This document shows positions 1-10,667 of a DNA stretch of 64,000 bases, one piece after another. The position numbers and the translations under genes were made by a program. The first letter of the stretch is position 1. The number at the start of each line of letters is the position of its first letter. The DNA is from Rhabditoides inermis. Lineage: Eukaryota > Nematoda > Chromadorea > Rhabditida > Rhabditidae. Under the pieces are notes generated by a model. The model was not told where the DNA came from. It saw nothing but the letters and a program-made list of their open reading frames with translations, and did not search any database. The stretch is from NCBI GenBank assembly GCA_963966185.1, contig CAWZYM010000079.1:55001-119000 (forward strand). The letters are read 5' to 3'.

Positions 1-2168
1 GATCCGATGACAAGCAACCCAGCACAGCCGCCGCACCAGCAAATAACAACAGTAGTTTACATCGGTACTGGTATAGACCACTAGCCTTCCCAGCGGGCGC
101 TCACCGCGCACAGTTCCGTTTATCGGCGAGTGTCGTGTTTCAGTGCCACCGATATCTGCTGCAGCGGTGAGAGGGTGCGCGAGAGAGCGCGGCATTGCGA
201 GAGGAGCAGACAGACGACGAGCGGGATACTGTATTTCGATAGGCGTTCGCGATTGGAGAGCTGGTGAGGCACTTGAGTGAGGGGGAAAAGAGAGACAGCA
301 GAGTGACTCATACTTATTACAAAACATGCAAAACGACTTGAGAGCTGCCGGCAAAAAAGCAACAACGGGTGGGTACAGCTGTGCGAACACGCAAAACAAG
401 ACAATTCGAAGACAATACTAGAGGAAATAAGAAAGGGGGAGAGAGTGTGAAGTGCATTGGGATGATGGATCGAGCGGAAGGAGTGATAGATCGGATGGCC
501 GGCGAGTTGGCATATCACAGTCACTTAGCCACCCGGGGGGTCACTCCACACCTCTCGCGCAGCTTTACACTACTCACACACACACACACACACACCGACT
601 GTGACTTTTCCCGGACGGCCACAGCCAGCCCGCCCAGACTCGTTTCCATCCCGCAATTTGTTCGGCGAGGCGGGAGTGACCGATGGCCTCTAATAACCCC
701 CCGGTGTAACTCCTCTCGAATCACTGACTGCTTGTCTGTCTGTCTGCCGGCTGGCAACTCGATAGCTCACCACATGGCTCCGACCATACATTCCAGCAGA
801 GAACGACAGCACAATGGGATGCGCGCCCCGATAGATAGATGGCATGGCAACAAAACACCAACACTCGCGGAATCCACGTAGGCTTCGGAGTGAGAGGGTA
901 CGGTAGAATGACTGTGCGGGGATGAAAGGGCCGACGGCGGATACGCTTGATCATCACTCATTCAGGCGCGTATGTGAGAGAGGAGTAAACAGGGGGTGAT
1001 CGGAGGGGCTGGGCTGACAAATTGGAGAGATCGGAAGAGTGATGGCAACATTAGCCCCAACGAGCTGTAAAGGTGGCTCTCGAGACTCGCAACTGCAGAC
1101 ACATCAGACATGGGTGGATACGTGCAGCTGCCGAGAATGCCGGAATCCACAAAACGGTGCGAAAGAGTTGGAAGAAGTGGGAAGGGGGTGGCTTCCGGGA
1201 TGTGTTGCGGACTCGCGGCGCCCCATTCACACATCCAGCTGGCATATATTATAAACAAAGCATCGGCATTCATTTCCCTTCCGTCGAAACTCTGCGAGTG
1301 AACAAAACCAGTCATGAGACGACTTGGATGTAAACCATGTGGTCCGAAAACAGGGCTGACTCAGAGTCGGTGTCACTTGAGTTGTCGACGAGCGCTGTAA
1401 CAGAGTCAGCGGGTGCACGGGTGTCTCCTTCCGATCAACAGAGAGGGAAGAACGCAACACACACCACGAACGACAAATTAGCGAACACGGAAAGAAGAGA
1501 CAGCCTACTGAGAAGAAATTTCTCGAGGAAAAACGCGCAGACGCTGGAGTGAGCGGGAAAAGAAGAGCGATTTGATGATGATGTCTGTTTTGCAGTGAAA
1601 AAGAGAGAGAGTGGCAGATTCGGGTGGCGAGAGATGGGGAGTGATGGAAGAGAGGCGAGAGAGCGAGGGGAGAGCGAGGGAGAGGAGGTGCCAGCCTGAC
1701 CCGACTATTATGAGTTACACAGGAAGCGCCACCTTGCCTCTCTCTTCTCTCTCTTTGCCCCAGGCACAACAGATCAATCGATAATGAGTGTCAACAGTCA
1801 ACAGCAGACGGGGCAGAGTGAGTGTGGAGTGAGACTGGGCTTCCCTGGTTATTAGCTGGAGGTGCGGCGTCGCATCGATGCCTTGCCCTGCCCCTCCACT
1901 GCAGAGGCTATCTGGTTACAAGAAATCTCAACACCAACCAGCATCTCCCCTCTTTCTCCTCCTCTCCTTCCTCTTCCTTTATTCTTCTTCCCACATTGTT
2001 GCCCGGACAATGTTTTTCTTGTCTTCAAACTTTGTGTTTATGGCTCGCCGCTTTTTACCCATACTTGGCGTGTTACCGTATCCCGGTGGCCAATGGCCTT
2101 GAATGGAGAATCGAGACGCAAACAACATCGAATGTGTGTGCGAGCCTGCCGGCAGAGCAAAGATCGTG

Positions 2169-2232
2169 AGAGAGTGGAGAGAGTGGGGAGAGTGGAGAGA
2201 GTGGGGAGAGTGGGGAGAGTGGAGAAAGAGAG
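2169..2232. repeat. GAGAGTGG minisatellite
   Basis: Tandem units alternating between AGAGTGGAG and AGAGTGGGG run for about 65 bases. It encodes only low-complexity peptide in every frame and is not part of a gene I can support. Confidence 0.8.
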
Positions 2233-2456
2233 AGATCGGAACACCCCTGGGGCCGAAGAGCAGTAGCAGAGCGGCGCACACATATGGAATCGTTTACAAG
2301 AGGAGGTGCGTCTGTGGGGGAAGGACACCAAAACGACGAAAACAGCCGCCCGCCACATTGCGACAGTGTTTATTCGAATAATAGTGCGGGCACGACAAAA
2401 GCATCAAAACAGTCATGAAGAGGGAGGATTCTGCTGGTGTGGTTGAGATCAGATGG

Positions 2457-2485
2457 TTGGGGGGGGAGGGGAGGGGAGTGGTGGC
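2457..2485 (+). other. G-rich tract, possible G-quadruplex
   Basis: An uninterrupted G8 is followed by two further G4 runs separated by single A residues, so at least four G-tracts of three or more lie within 25 bases. That satisfies the usual sequence rule for a G-quadruplex. Whether it folds in vivo is not shown. Confidence 0.5.
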
Positions 2486-3681
2486 TCAGAGTCCGGAGAG
2501 GAGAGAGGCTCCGCGGGGCGCAGCCGTCGCCCGACGCTGCTGTGTGAACAAGTAGCGCGGGGTGCGCGCCGGACCGAACCGAACCTGCAAACCACTAGCA
2601 TAAATACACTCGAGTCTACTTTGGTTGAAGATTCCTCAACTTGCCACCCTGCTGTTGCACTCGTGTTTACCCGCCCTAAACCCAGTTGACTTGCACTAGA
2701 AATTTTATCTGATTTTGATGTGGTTCCACAACTTGAGCGTTGCACTCGTGTTTTCACGTTCTTCCCTGAACCCATTCGAACCTCTTCTTTTACCCTGCCA
2801 CCTCTCTCCCTCTCAAAGTGCAAGTTTTTGTCTGGCGTCGGAAAAAAGCGCGTCGTCGCAGCTGCAAGTTCGCACAACCACAGCATGTGCGCGCGTTGTC
2901 AACAAAACCAAAGCGTTCTTTCATCGGGGCAAAACGTACTACTACCTCACGCTACTGATATAGTAGTTGATAACACACTGACACATTACTCAACAAGTCA
3001 TATTGTATTAAGGCGTGTTCCGTCTCATCGAAACAGCCCCTTCAAAACGCCTTCGAAACAAGCTGTTTGGTCGTGTGTCGAAGGCGTTTCGAAGTTATAT
3101 CGAAGGGAGTTTCGAAGGACTGAACGCTACTTTACGAACCTTTTTGGCGGTCTTCTTTTCGGCGACAGGGTCGAGAGGCGCGAGGCGGACGGTAGTACTG
3201 AGACGACGGGCGCGGGGTGCCTGCAATGGCAAAGATCAGACGAGAGAGAGAGAGAGCGAAAGCTGCAAACACACACACCTTGTGATCTCCGAAAAGCTAT
3301 CGATTTCCCGACATAATCGGCTCATTATCGCATTTCCTCGTTTTTCATAACACGTGAGTAGTCAGTCCTTCAGTTCCTTTCCCCAATCTCTGACAGAGCC
3401 TTATCGGATCGGCACAGAAAAGTCTCGGGATTTCTTATCGACTCTCGAAAAACGCGGCTGGCCACAACAATTCACGGAGAGTCGGATCAGGCACGTTGTA
3501 CCGATAACCAAAACAGAACGTTAATATGATTGTGGAATGTTACGGAATGCAAGCGAAAGCGGTCTATCCATACATCAAAAGAGGCGCGCCACATTCTAGC
3601 TTGCTCACGCGCGGTTCACTTGTCTCGATTAAATCTGATATATTTGAGTTGCACCCACAGCAGTCAACAGCAACAGTGTGA

Positions 3682-4165
3682 TCAATCGTTATAGTACGTC
3701 TCCCAGCCTACCTTGGTTGACGTGACGGAGACCGAGATGCGTCGCTCGCGCGGTCTGAGGGGAACCACTGCGCACTCTTTGTTCTCATCCACAGAGTATT
3801 TGGGCAGATCGGCAGGGTTCACCTCGGGAGCGCTGCGGAATAATGAGATGTAATCCAATTGCATCAGCAATTGTTTCACGAGATCAAGGTGCACAAAACT
3901 CTCAAGGGATACGTGCAACAAGGAAATGTAGGAAAGTTTAGTGCTACAAAATGTGTTACAGTAATAATGTAGAAATGTAGTGTCATTTTCATAAAGCCAT
4001 AGAGTATTGAAATAAATGAGAGGTGACTCACCTCTTTCTGGCGAGGCACTTTTTGTCGGTGACTTTGTCCGGGAGGTCGACGGTCTTGCTGCGTCTGAGG
4101 AGGCGGGTGGTCGTCTTCTCGACGGCAGCTGTGAACAGGTTGAGTGCGGAAGAAGAGAGAGTCAT
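3682..4165 (-). CDS. Small two-exon protein of unknown function
   Basis: Exon 1 (4,165-4,032) starts at ATG and ends at a good GTGAGT donor. Exon 2 (3,832-3,682) follows a TTCCGCAG acceptor, and the frame is kept through the junction to a TGA. The product would be 94 aa, begins MTLSSSALNLF, and is basic in its first half (a run of Thr then LLRRSK, later KKCLARK). I see no signal peptide, membrane segment or known domain. A second possible donor (AAG|GTAGGC near 3,711) means the gene could continue into unidentified downstream exons. It is transcribed divergently from the gene starting at 5,003. The exon pair could be part of a larger gene, and I do not recognise the family. Confidence 0.5.
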
Positions 4166-5002
4166 CTGAAAACGAACGAGTGAGAGAGAGACAACAGCGA
4201 TTCACGCCGACCAATCAATGTTATCGAGCCAAACCGAAAAGAAGCAGGCGCACCCTTCTGCGTGGGTTCTGAAGCTGAATCACTTCCCGAACTGCTTTTA
4301 TAATACTAGATAGAGAAGGTCGTAAAATGGAATGCGAGATAACAAGTCGATCGGACTGGCCCAGAAAAAAAGCCACTGGGAAAATCCCGGCTTTCGCAAT
4401 CTTACATTTCGCATATACAAACACGCGCGATAAGAAACTGTGTGAGAATGGGGGCATCGGCGGTCAGACGACGCCTTTTGTACTGACTGATTAGAAAGGC
4501 GCCACCTGAAATAGACGAGCGATAGCACGCGACTATTTCGGTGAAGCGGGCGGGGACTGTACAATCAACCGCGAGATAATGGTTAAGTGAGTGTTTGGAT
4601 CGGGGTGTTATCGAGAGACCGAACACCGAAACGATCACTGCCCTACTCTCTCTCCAATGACCACGTGCCAGAAACGAAGTGGAGAATTTGAGATAAGTTC
4701 GGGGCGAGTTGCACGAAGCGTTTGGCTCATGATTGACAAACAAGGGGCATTGAGGACGAAATGCAATGACGGCTGGGGATGAGATCATTCCCGTTCGGTC
4801 GCCGTCTTCTGACGGTCGACTGACTCGCTCCCTCGTCCCTCCACTCACACACACAACACCTAATCAACTGATACGCAACTGTACTGATTGTAAGTTGGTG
4901 TATTGACAACTATGTACCCCTGACTCACACACTGGTGGAGGACAAGATAGACCCTGCTGATAATGGGAGTTGTAAATCAATCGATAATGTGTCGATCGCA
5001 GA
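4166..5002. other. Intergenic space between divergent genes
   Basis: The two flanking genes point away from each other, so their promoters should lie here. I see no clear TATA box, repeat or extra exon. Confidence 0.4.
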
Positions 5003-5800
5003 ATGTCTCTGATATCTCTCGCTACTCATCCGGTTGGAGAAGAGTGGGACCGCGCCGGAACAGTCATCTACTCCACCGATGCCACGGGAGAGGTACGGTA
5101 GCGGGGGTACGGTATACGGTACATTCAACATGGTAGAATACCGTATTCTAGACGATCTTCACCTTGCGTCTGGTGCCGTCGCTGGTTCTGGAGATTGGAG
5201 AAGAGCCGAGAGTAGAGCTCGCAAAGACACTCTGCCGACACACCATCGCAACTAACAAGGTATCTCTCTCCCTCTCTCTCTTCTCTCTCTAATCTCTCTC
5301 CTCTCCCAATTCTCTCTCTTAATTTTCTCTCTCTCTCTCTTTCTCATGGTCCCTCTCTAGAGCACGATCTTTCGTCTCGACGTCGACATTGACGAGACCA
5401 GTGGGGCTATCGTCGATTTCTACATGCTCAACCGCGCTATCGGTGCGTGTTCTCATCTCATTTCGAAATAGAAGCGTATTAGTCACCCGCTTCATTATCT
5501 CGTTCTCTACCAACCTGAAGACAGTGACGTATTCTGCCACGCAATAGTTTGGTATCTTTTGGACTGCAGACTGTATTAGTCATTTCGCCTTTAGCGATAA
5601 ATATCAAGCAATCTAGACACTTGATAAAAACGCTTGAAATGAGATAATAGGGAGATTTGGTATTTTCAGGCGTGATGTGCTTCTACAGTCCGTCAACGTG
5701 GCAGTGGATGCAGGTGGTCGTCGCACTCAAGGAGGACCGGAAGGTCCGTCTCTCTTTCTCTCTCTCTCTCTCGCTCTCTTCCTCCCCCCTCTCTCTCGCA

Positions 5801-5885
<85 letters not shown>

Positions 5886-6076
5886 GCACACCCTCTACCT
5901 CTCTAGATCGCCGAGACCATCTTGATCCGTCGTCAGAAACTGCGTCGCATGCAGCGGGGCGTCAGCGTGGCGCTCGGATTGCTCCACGAGGGGCGCATAC
6001 TCGTGTCCGGTCTGTCCAGTCCGGAGGTGAGCAGGGAGAGAGAGATAGAGAGACAGAGACAGACATATACATAGAC

Positions 6077-6120
<44 letters not shown>

Positions 6121-6648
6121 TCTAGGACGGCAGCGTGATGCACGCCGTTCTTCTGTCTGCCGATCCGCGTCGCTCAGTCGACTACCCCGATGTGGAGCTC
6201 GACAAGGAGGTACTGTAATCTACCGTATACCTAACTAAACTACCGTATACCTAGTTCGCGGCGTTCTCGAAAGCACTGGGCGACGGCTTCGACATGGCGG
6301 TCAAGCTCTCGGCCGGCCATCCTTCTCAGCTGTCCATCTGGCCTGAAACAGTCTGCGTCGACAAGAGAGGCGTCTACTTCATGCTCACCCAGTACGAATC
6401 TCTCTCTCTCTCTCTCTCACTCTCTCGCTTTCATAATCTCTTCTTTGAGGAAGAAGAGTGGCTTTGATGTGTGGCGTTCGGGCCTTCTGGGTGAGATCGC
6501 GTTCGGCGGGGAGAAGGCCCGACTGCGACTCGCGCCCGTAGACGACACTGCAATCACAAAGGGAAAGTTCGCAGTGCTCAGCAACAATCTCCGCGCCTGT
6601 GTGCACCGCAAGCAGGTGAGTGAGAGAGGAGGGAAGAGAGAGAGAGAA

Positions 6649-6705
<57 letters not shown>

Positions 6706-6842
6706 AGAGGGGGAGGGGAGAGAGAGATTCCAGACAGCGTGGCTAACGTTCCTCGTGCCTGACTATGGCGCGATGCGGCAGTGGGGCTGGAGCGCATACG
6801 GATACTTGTTGGTTATCCTGCTGTGAGTCTCCATCTCTTTTC

Positions 6843-6889
<47 letters not shown>

Positions 6890-7485
6890 ACCCTCCCTCT
6901 CTCAGCCGCATTCTGGACGTGTGGCTGCGCTGTGTGCTGTGGCTGCGTCGCTGGGACGGTGGTTTGGGTCTGCGTATCATGATGCGAGTGCTGCAAGGCC
7001 TGTTCGGCCCGTCCCTTCTCCCGCCCCTCGGACCCCCGCCCAAACTCATCATATACGCCATGGACACGCACAAGAAGAAGATATACCAGTCCGGATACGA
7101 GGTGGGGAGTTTTATTTTCGAATTATGTCGCGTTTGTATGGTAGAACCGAAAAAAAGAGTCGGAATCATAGTGGTTGTAGTGGGAAAAATGTTTGGTGCA
7201 GGTTATGAATGAGTGGACAGGTAGATATAGTTATTGTGTCAGGTGTCGTGTGGTGTGCTGCGGCGCGGTTCGATCCCGGTGGTGGACTGCGATTCGAGTG
7301 GCGCCGCGCTCATCTGCCAGCTGCCGGATAAGGACGACAAGGTGGGGGAGGAGAGGGAGAGGAGTTGTATCCTTGCCTCGCAGAACCACGCGCTCCGCGT
7401 CTCGCTCGCTCTCCCGCCGGGCGACCCGCAGACGCTGCACCGACTCGCCTCCCTAGCACTCAACCGACACAAGCTCAAGCTATGA
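5003..7485 (+). CDS. Twelve-exon protein of unknown family (gene X)
   Basis: Twelve exons join in frame with GT...AG introns throughout: 5003-5092, 5152-5259, 5361-5442, 5670-5743, 5907-6026, 6126-6209, 6255-6391, 6450-6615, 6734-6822, 6906-7101, 7243-7341 and 7384-7485. They total 1,347 nt, or 448 aa plus TGA. The start ATG ([12 protein letters not shown]) gives an uninterrupted frame. About residues 290-325 are Trp/Leu-rich and hydrophobic ([14 protein letters not shown] and following), so a membrane segment is likely. The rest looks soluble, with a basic patch after [12 protein letters not shown] do not recognise the family. Third codon positions are GC-rich, and the introns carry CT or GA tracts. 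Its last exons are duplicated as broken fragments near 25.1, 31.0 and 44.2 kb, which suggests this is the parent copy. An AATAAA lies 26 bases past the stop. Confidence 0.85.
5262..6905 (+). repeat. Alternating CT and GA microsatellites in introns of gene X
   Basis: Dinucleotide tracts occupy introns of gene X. CT-rich tracts lie at 5,264-5,345, 5,746-5,890, 6,401-6,430 and 6,838-6,905. GA-rich tracts lie at 6,030-6,118 and 6,616-6,728. The strand sense alternates between consecutive tracts from 5,746 on, so neighbouring introns are complementary to each other. All open frames inside them are Ser/Leu or Arg/Glu repeats and are not coding. Confidence 0.9.
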
Positions 7486-8091
7486 GATACTTCGTGTTAC
7501 TCGATGTGATAATAAATATGCGTCCTGGAATGCTCATTTTTATAAGAGCCATGAAGGCTGTGACTGGTATCAATTAAACCGTGCGCTTTGGAGTGAGCTC
7601 TCACGTGCAACAGAGAGGGAAATCGAGCCAACCCATTTGCGCGGGAAACTGTTTTCGCCAAAATGTCAAGAGCGTCAAGGCTTCTCGTTGTGATTTCTCG
7701 CTGTTCGCGCGTCGTAAACGTGTTTTGTTATATTTTCTTTTGGTAGCTGTTTAATTACATTTCTAACACCTCTGCGATAGCATGTCAGACTCTCTGGAGA
7801 GGTGCGTTGTGAAAAGAGATTAGAGATGATGATGACGACTAGAGACGAGGCGAGGTGAGACACCAAACGCGTTTCAAATTTCTGAATTGTGTGATATAAT
7901 GATGTGATATATGTGATATATATTGTATGATATTACATTCTAACATATTCTAACGTACCAGTGTTGTGACAAGTGTGCAGATTACTTCATGCGATGCGTG
8001 TTGTTTTAGTGTTGTAAAATGGTTGTATGCCGCTCGAATACCCGAATGCTCGATGATTGTTATTGAAGATTGTGATTTTGTTCAGGTTCAG
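7486..8091 (+). other. Spacer between gene X and the F-box gene
   Basis: No coding exons are seen. About 7,580-7,790 reappears at 31,465-31,665 in the second cassette (shared GTGCGCTTTGGAGTGAGC and TTTGCGCGGGAAACTGTTTT). That shows the duplication includes this spacer. Confidence 0.6.
7511..7516 (+). promoter_or_regulatory. Polyadenylation signal AATAAA
   Basis: AATAAA lies 26 bases beyond the stop codon of the gene ending at 7,485. The same context (CGATGTGATAATAAA) is kept in the remnants near 31,290 and 44,335. Confidence 0.7.
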
Positions 8092-9639
8092 ATGTCTGCT
8101 ACGAAGCGTCAAAGGCTGGAGAGTGGACAGAGACAGCAGTCTGATCAGCGTGAGGTGAGAATTGTTTATGAAGTTCAAGCACTCTGTTATTATGATGACT
8201 TGATTGATGCCCGGTTCACTTTTCTTTGCAGGACGCCGGTGTGGATGTGACCGATCCGCCGACGAACCTGCTGGACCTGCCGGACCTGGTGATGTGGCAC
8301 CTGTTCGCGTATCTCGACAAAAGAGTAAGTGGAGAGCATGAGAAGCGGGAGACATGTTTTGTGCACAGGCGCGTGTCCGTCTGTCCCTTGTTTCGGTGCG
8401 CGCGTCATCGGATCTGTGCGCGCAACGAGAGGAAGGCCCTGCCACGCTGCACTCTCGCACTCACAGTGCGAACTGGAGGGGTAGGCAAACGTCGAAAACG
8501 AGCCATGATCAAAGTATTTCAGAGAATCAGTCCTACCCATCTTTGCGACTTCAGCAGTCAGTGGAACGATGGTGAGTCTTCGATCATTCATTAATTTCTC
8601 TGTTCGTGTGCAGATCGCTCTCTGATGGACGTGGTTGGTGCGCACGCGCCTTCCATCTTCCATCCGCTCCTTCCATCTGACTGGATTCATGTGCGCTGCG
8701 CGGCCCGAGATCGACGAACTCACTGCACACGACGCCCTCACACAGCTCACCATCGACACTTGCAGCGGATGGCACAACGGTGGGTCGAGTGACGTCACCC
8801 AACACACAGGCTTGTTTCAGATGTGGACGCATTCCAGTCAGTGACTCGTGTCAAGATGGTCAACGCGTCTGGTGCATTCGAGATCGAGCGATTCGTCAGT
8901 CTCTGTGTTAGTGGATTGATTGATGGTCTTATAAAAGGATTCTCGTAATAGAAGAGTCTGTTTTACGTGATGCAACAAAAGCTCATGCATTTAATCAATC
9001 GAACTCGTGTTCAATCTGGACAGATTCGACCAGACACGACTTGGATGTGCTGGCGATGGCGCTGAGTCGGTGGCAGTCGAGCATCCCGACGGGTCAGCCT
9101 TTCGCTCACCTCCCCCTCGTCACGGAGGCCTATGCCGGAAAGAGGTCACATCACCCTTCCCCGTCTCTCTTCCCTCATTCGGCACCTTGCAGGTTCTATA
9201 TGATCTACGATCTGGCTTCCCGGTGTGCTGCCATCTCTCTCCACCTCTCCATCCGTAAGTGTGTTTTGTGTGTGGATGGAAAGAGTGCTCTTTCAGGCAC
9301 TGGCCCTTCGGACGAGGCTCGTGCATGTCTACGTCATCTCACACTCATCCGCAACGTCAGTCCACTCTCTCTAGACCATCGAGACTAGTTTGTTGTTTGT
9401 CAGATCGATGCTCTGTTCATCCGCGACAACCTCTGTCGTCCGAAGCCGACGTCCGCAAGTGGAGCACGACCCTATCGCGTGAGTATGTCTTCCTCTTCAT
9501 TTCCTATCTCTTCTCTTCCCTTTATGTGCACCTTCAGAGGTCTCTCCTCGTCAGCTGGTGCTCGTCTCTCCCTCTCACTCGTGTCTGCCACCGGAGCAAC
9601 CAGCCAGAGCGACTACCCCGCGCCCCGAGGTTCGAGTGA
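8092..9639 (+). pseudogene. F-box protein gene, possibly decayed
   Basis: Exon 1 (8,092-8,154) and exon 2 (8,232-8,324) join in phase and lead into 8,369-8,480. Together they give an F-box: LLDLPDLVMWHLFAYLDKR followed by ARVRLSLVSVRASSDLC. F-box proteins recruit substrates to SCF ubiquitin ligases, and nematodes have very large F-box families. Later exon-like blocks fit a substrate-binding half: near 8,523-8,571, 8,600-8,775, 8,820-8,908 (DAFQSVTRVKMVNAS), 9,026-9,140 (MALSRWQSSIPTGQPFAHL), 9,191-9,255, 9,404-9,479 and 9,539-9,639. I could not reconcile the phases around 8,523-8,775 without an in-frame stop. Either I mis-set a splice site or the gene carries a frameshift. A more damaged copy sits at 33,332-34,930. 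Confidence 0.55.
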
Positions 9640-10667
9640 ATCCAAAAGTGGTCAGTATTGATTGCTATTGGTCTACACGCTGAAGGTACTGTGTACGGTA
9701 GCTAAGGTTCGTCCGGAATGTTCTTGATTCGTTCTCGCGCTACCGCGATTTTCTCGTAGTCACTTGTGTGACGCGTAGTTTTACACACAGTGTTCTCCGG
9801 CCCGTCTTCTCTCTCTCCTAAATACGCAGTACAGATTCATATTTTTTTCTCGCCAGCTGGTGACTCCACCGTTCCATCCATTTTCAAAAGCTGTTTCCAA
9901 AGGCGAAAGCGAGAGAGAAGGAGGCTTTGTAGCTTTCGTCAGCTCAGACTTTGGTTGGCTGTGCGGATGCAAACTGTGGTTGAAAACTACATTCGCCGAT
10001 CTACTAAAAATAATTCAGCAGTGCGGAAGTTACACTATGTTTACAATGCGCCTCGTTGCAGTCTGCATTGCATACGTACAACGTACTGTAATCAACGTAC
10101 AGTGCGTTCTGTCAGTGCCACGTAAAGCTCAGAAACACCTGCTCGTAACCTGCTCAGCAGCGAATCAAGCTGTGTTTGTCAGAAGCAGCGAGTTAGCCCG
10201 TGGCTGTGCGCCCATCAGCCGCCGCTAGCTGATGGGCGCGCATTGCGAACCTGGCTCTCTATAGTACTCTTTCCGCGTCTCTAACCGCGGGAAGAGAGAG
10301 AGAGAGAGAAGCGCGAACGGCACACTTTCTGATTGAATGTACATTCGGATAGTAGTGATAGTGAATACAGAATGTATGTTATATGTAAGAGGAACCTTGT
10401 GTTTCAGATACAAATGTCGAGTTTCGTTCAATTTGATCAGATTTTTTTATATCGAAAAATCAACGAGTTCCAAACACGGGGTCAAGTGGATGCACCAACA
10501 AATTTATTCAAAAGCGAGAAAACCTGTTAACGAACTTCCGTTTTAAGACGTTTCAATTTTAATAAGACAAAGCTAGATTACTCGGTTTAAGAAATTGACA
10601 ACGAGAGTAAGTAGTGAGAATAAGATACCACGAGTGTTAGTATGATACATTAACAGTTAAGAGCGTT
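9640..10667. other. Duplicated spacer
   Basis: No gene seen. The block 9,737-9,965 recurs near 35,098-35,360 and 44,696-44,975 (shared GATTTTCTCGTAGTC and ACTCGTG...CTCGCCAG). It marks the right side of each cassette, just beyond the 3' end of the phosphatase-kinase gene. Confidence 0.6.
10503..10508 (-). promoter_or_regulatory. Polyadenylation signal of copy A
   Basis: AATAAA on the minus strand, about 160 bases past the stop codon. The same hexamer and context (TTTATTCAAAAGCG on the plus strand) follow the other three copies at 19,720, 35,681 and 45,974. Confidence 0.6.

Larger units (their letters stand above)
1..3681. other. Noncoding stretch, no gene supported
   Basis: I find no chain of exons with good splice signals and coding character on either strand. 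The open frames present are low-complexity translations of GA-rich or CT-rich sequence. The region holds a short CA dinucleotide run near 574-595, a GAGAGTGG-type minisatellite (2,169-2,232) and a G-rich tract (2,457-2,485). Two imperfect copies of a segment containing GTTGCACTCGTGTTT lie near 2,652 and 2,738. Confidence 0.55.

Noticed and set aside
5657..6238. Ser/Leu-rich 193-codon open frame
   Set aside because: It reads through introns of gene X made of CT and GA repeats; the spliced model explains the region.
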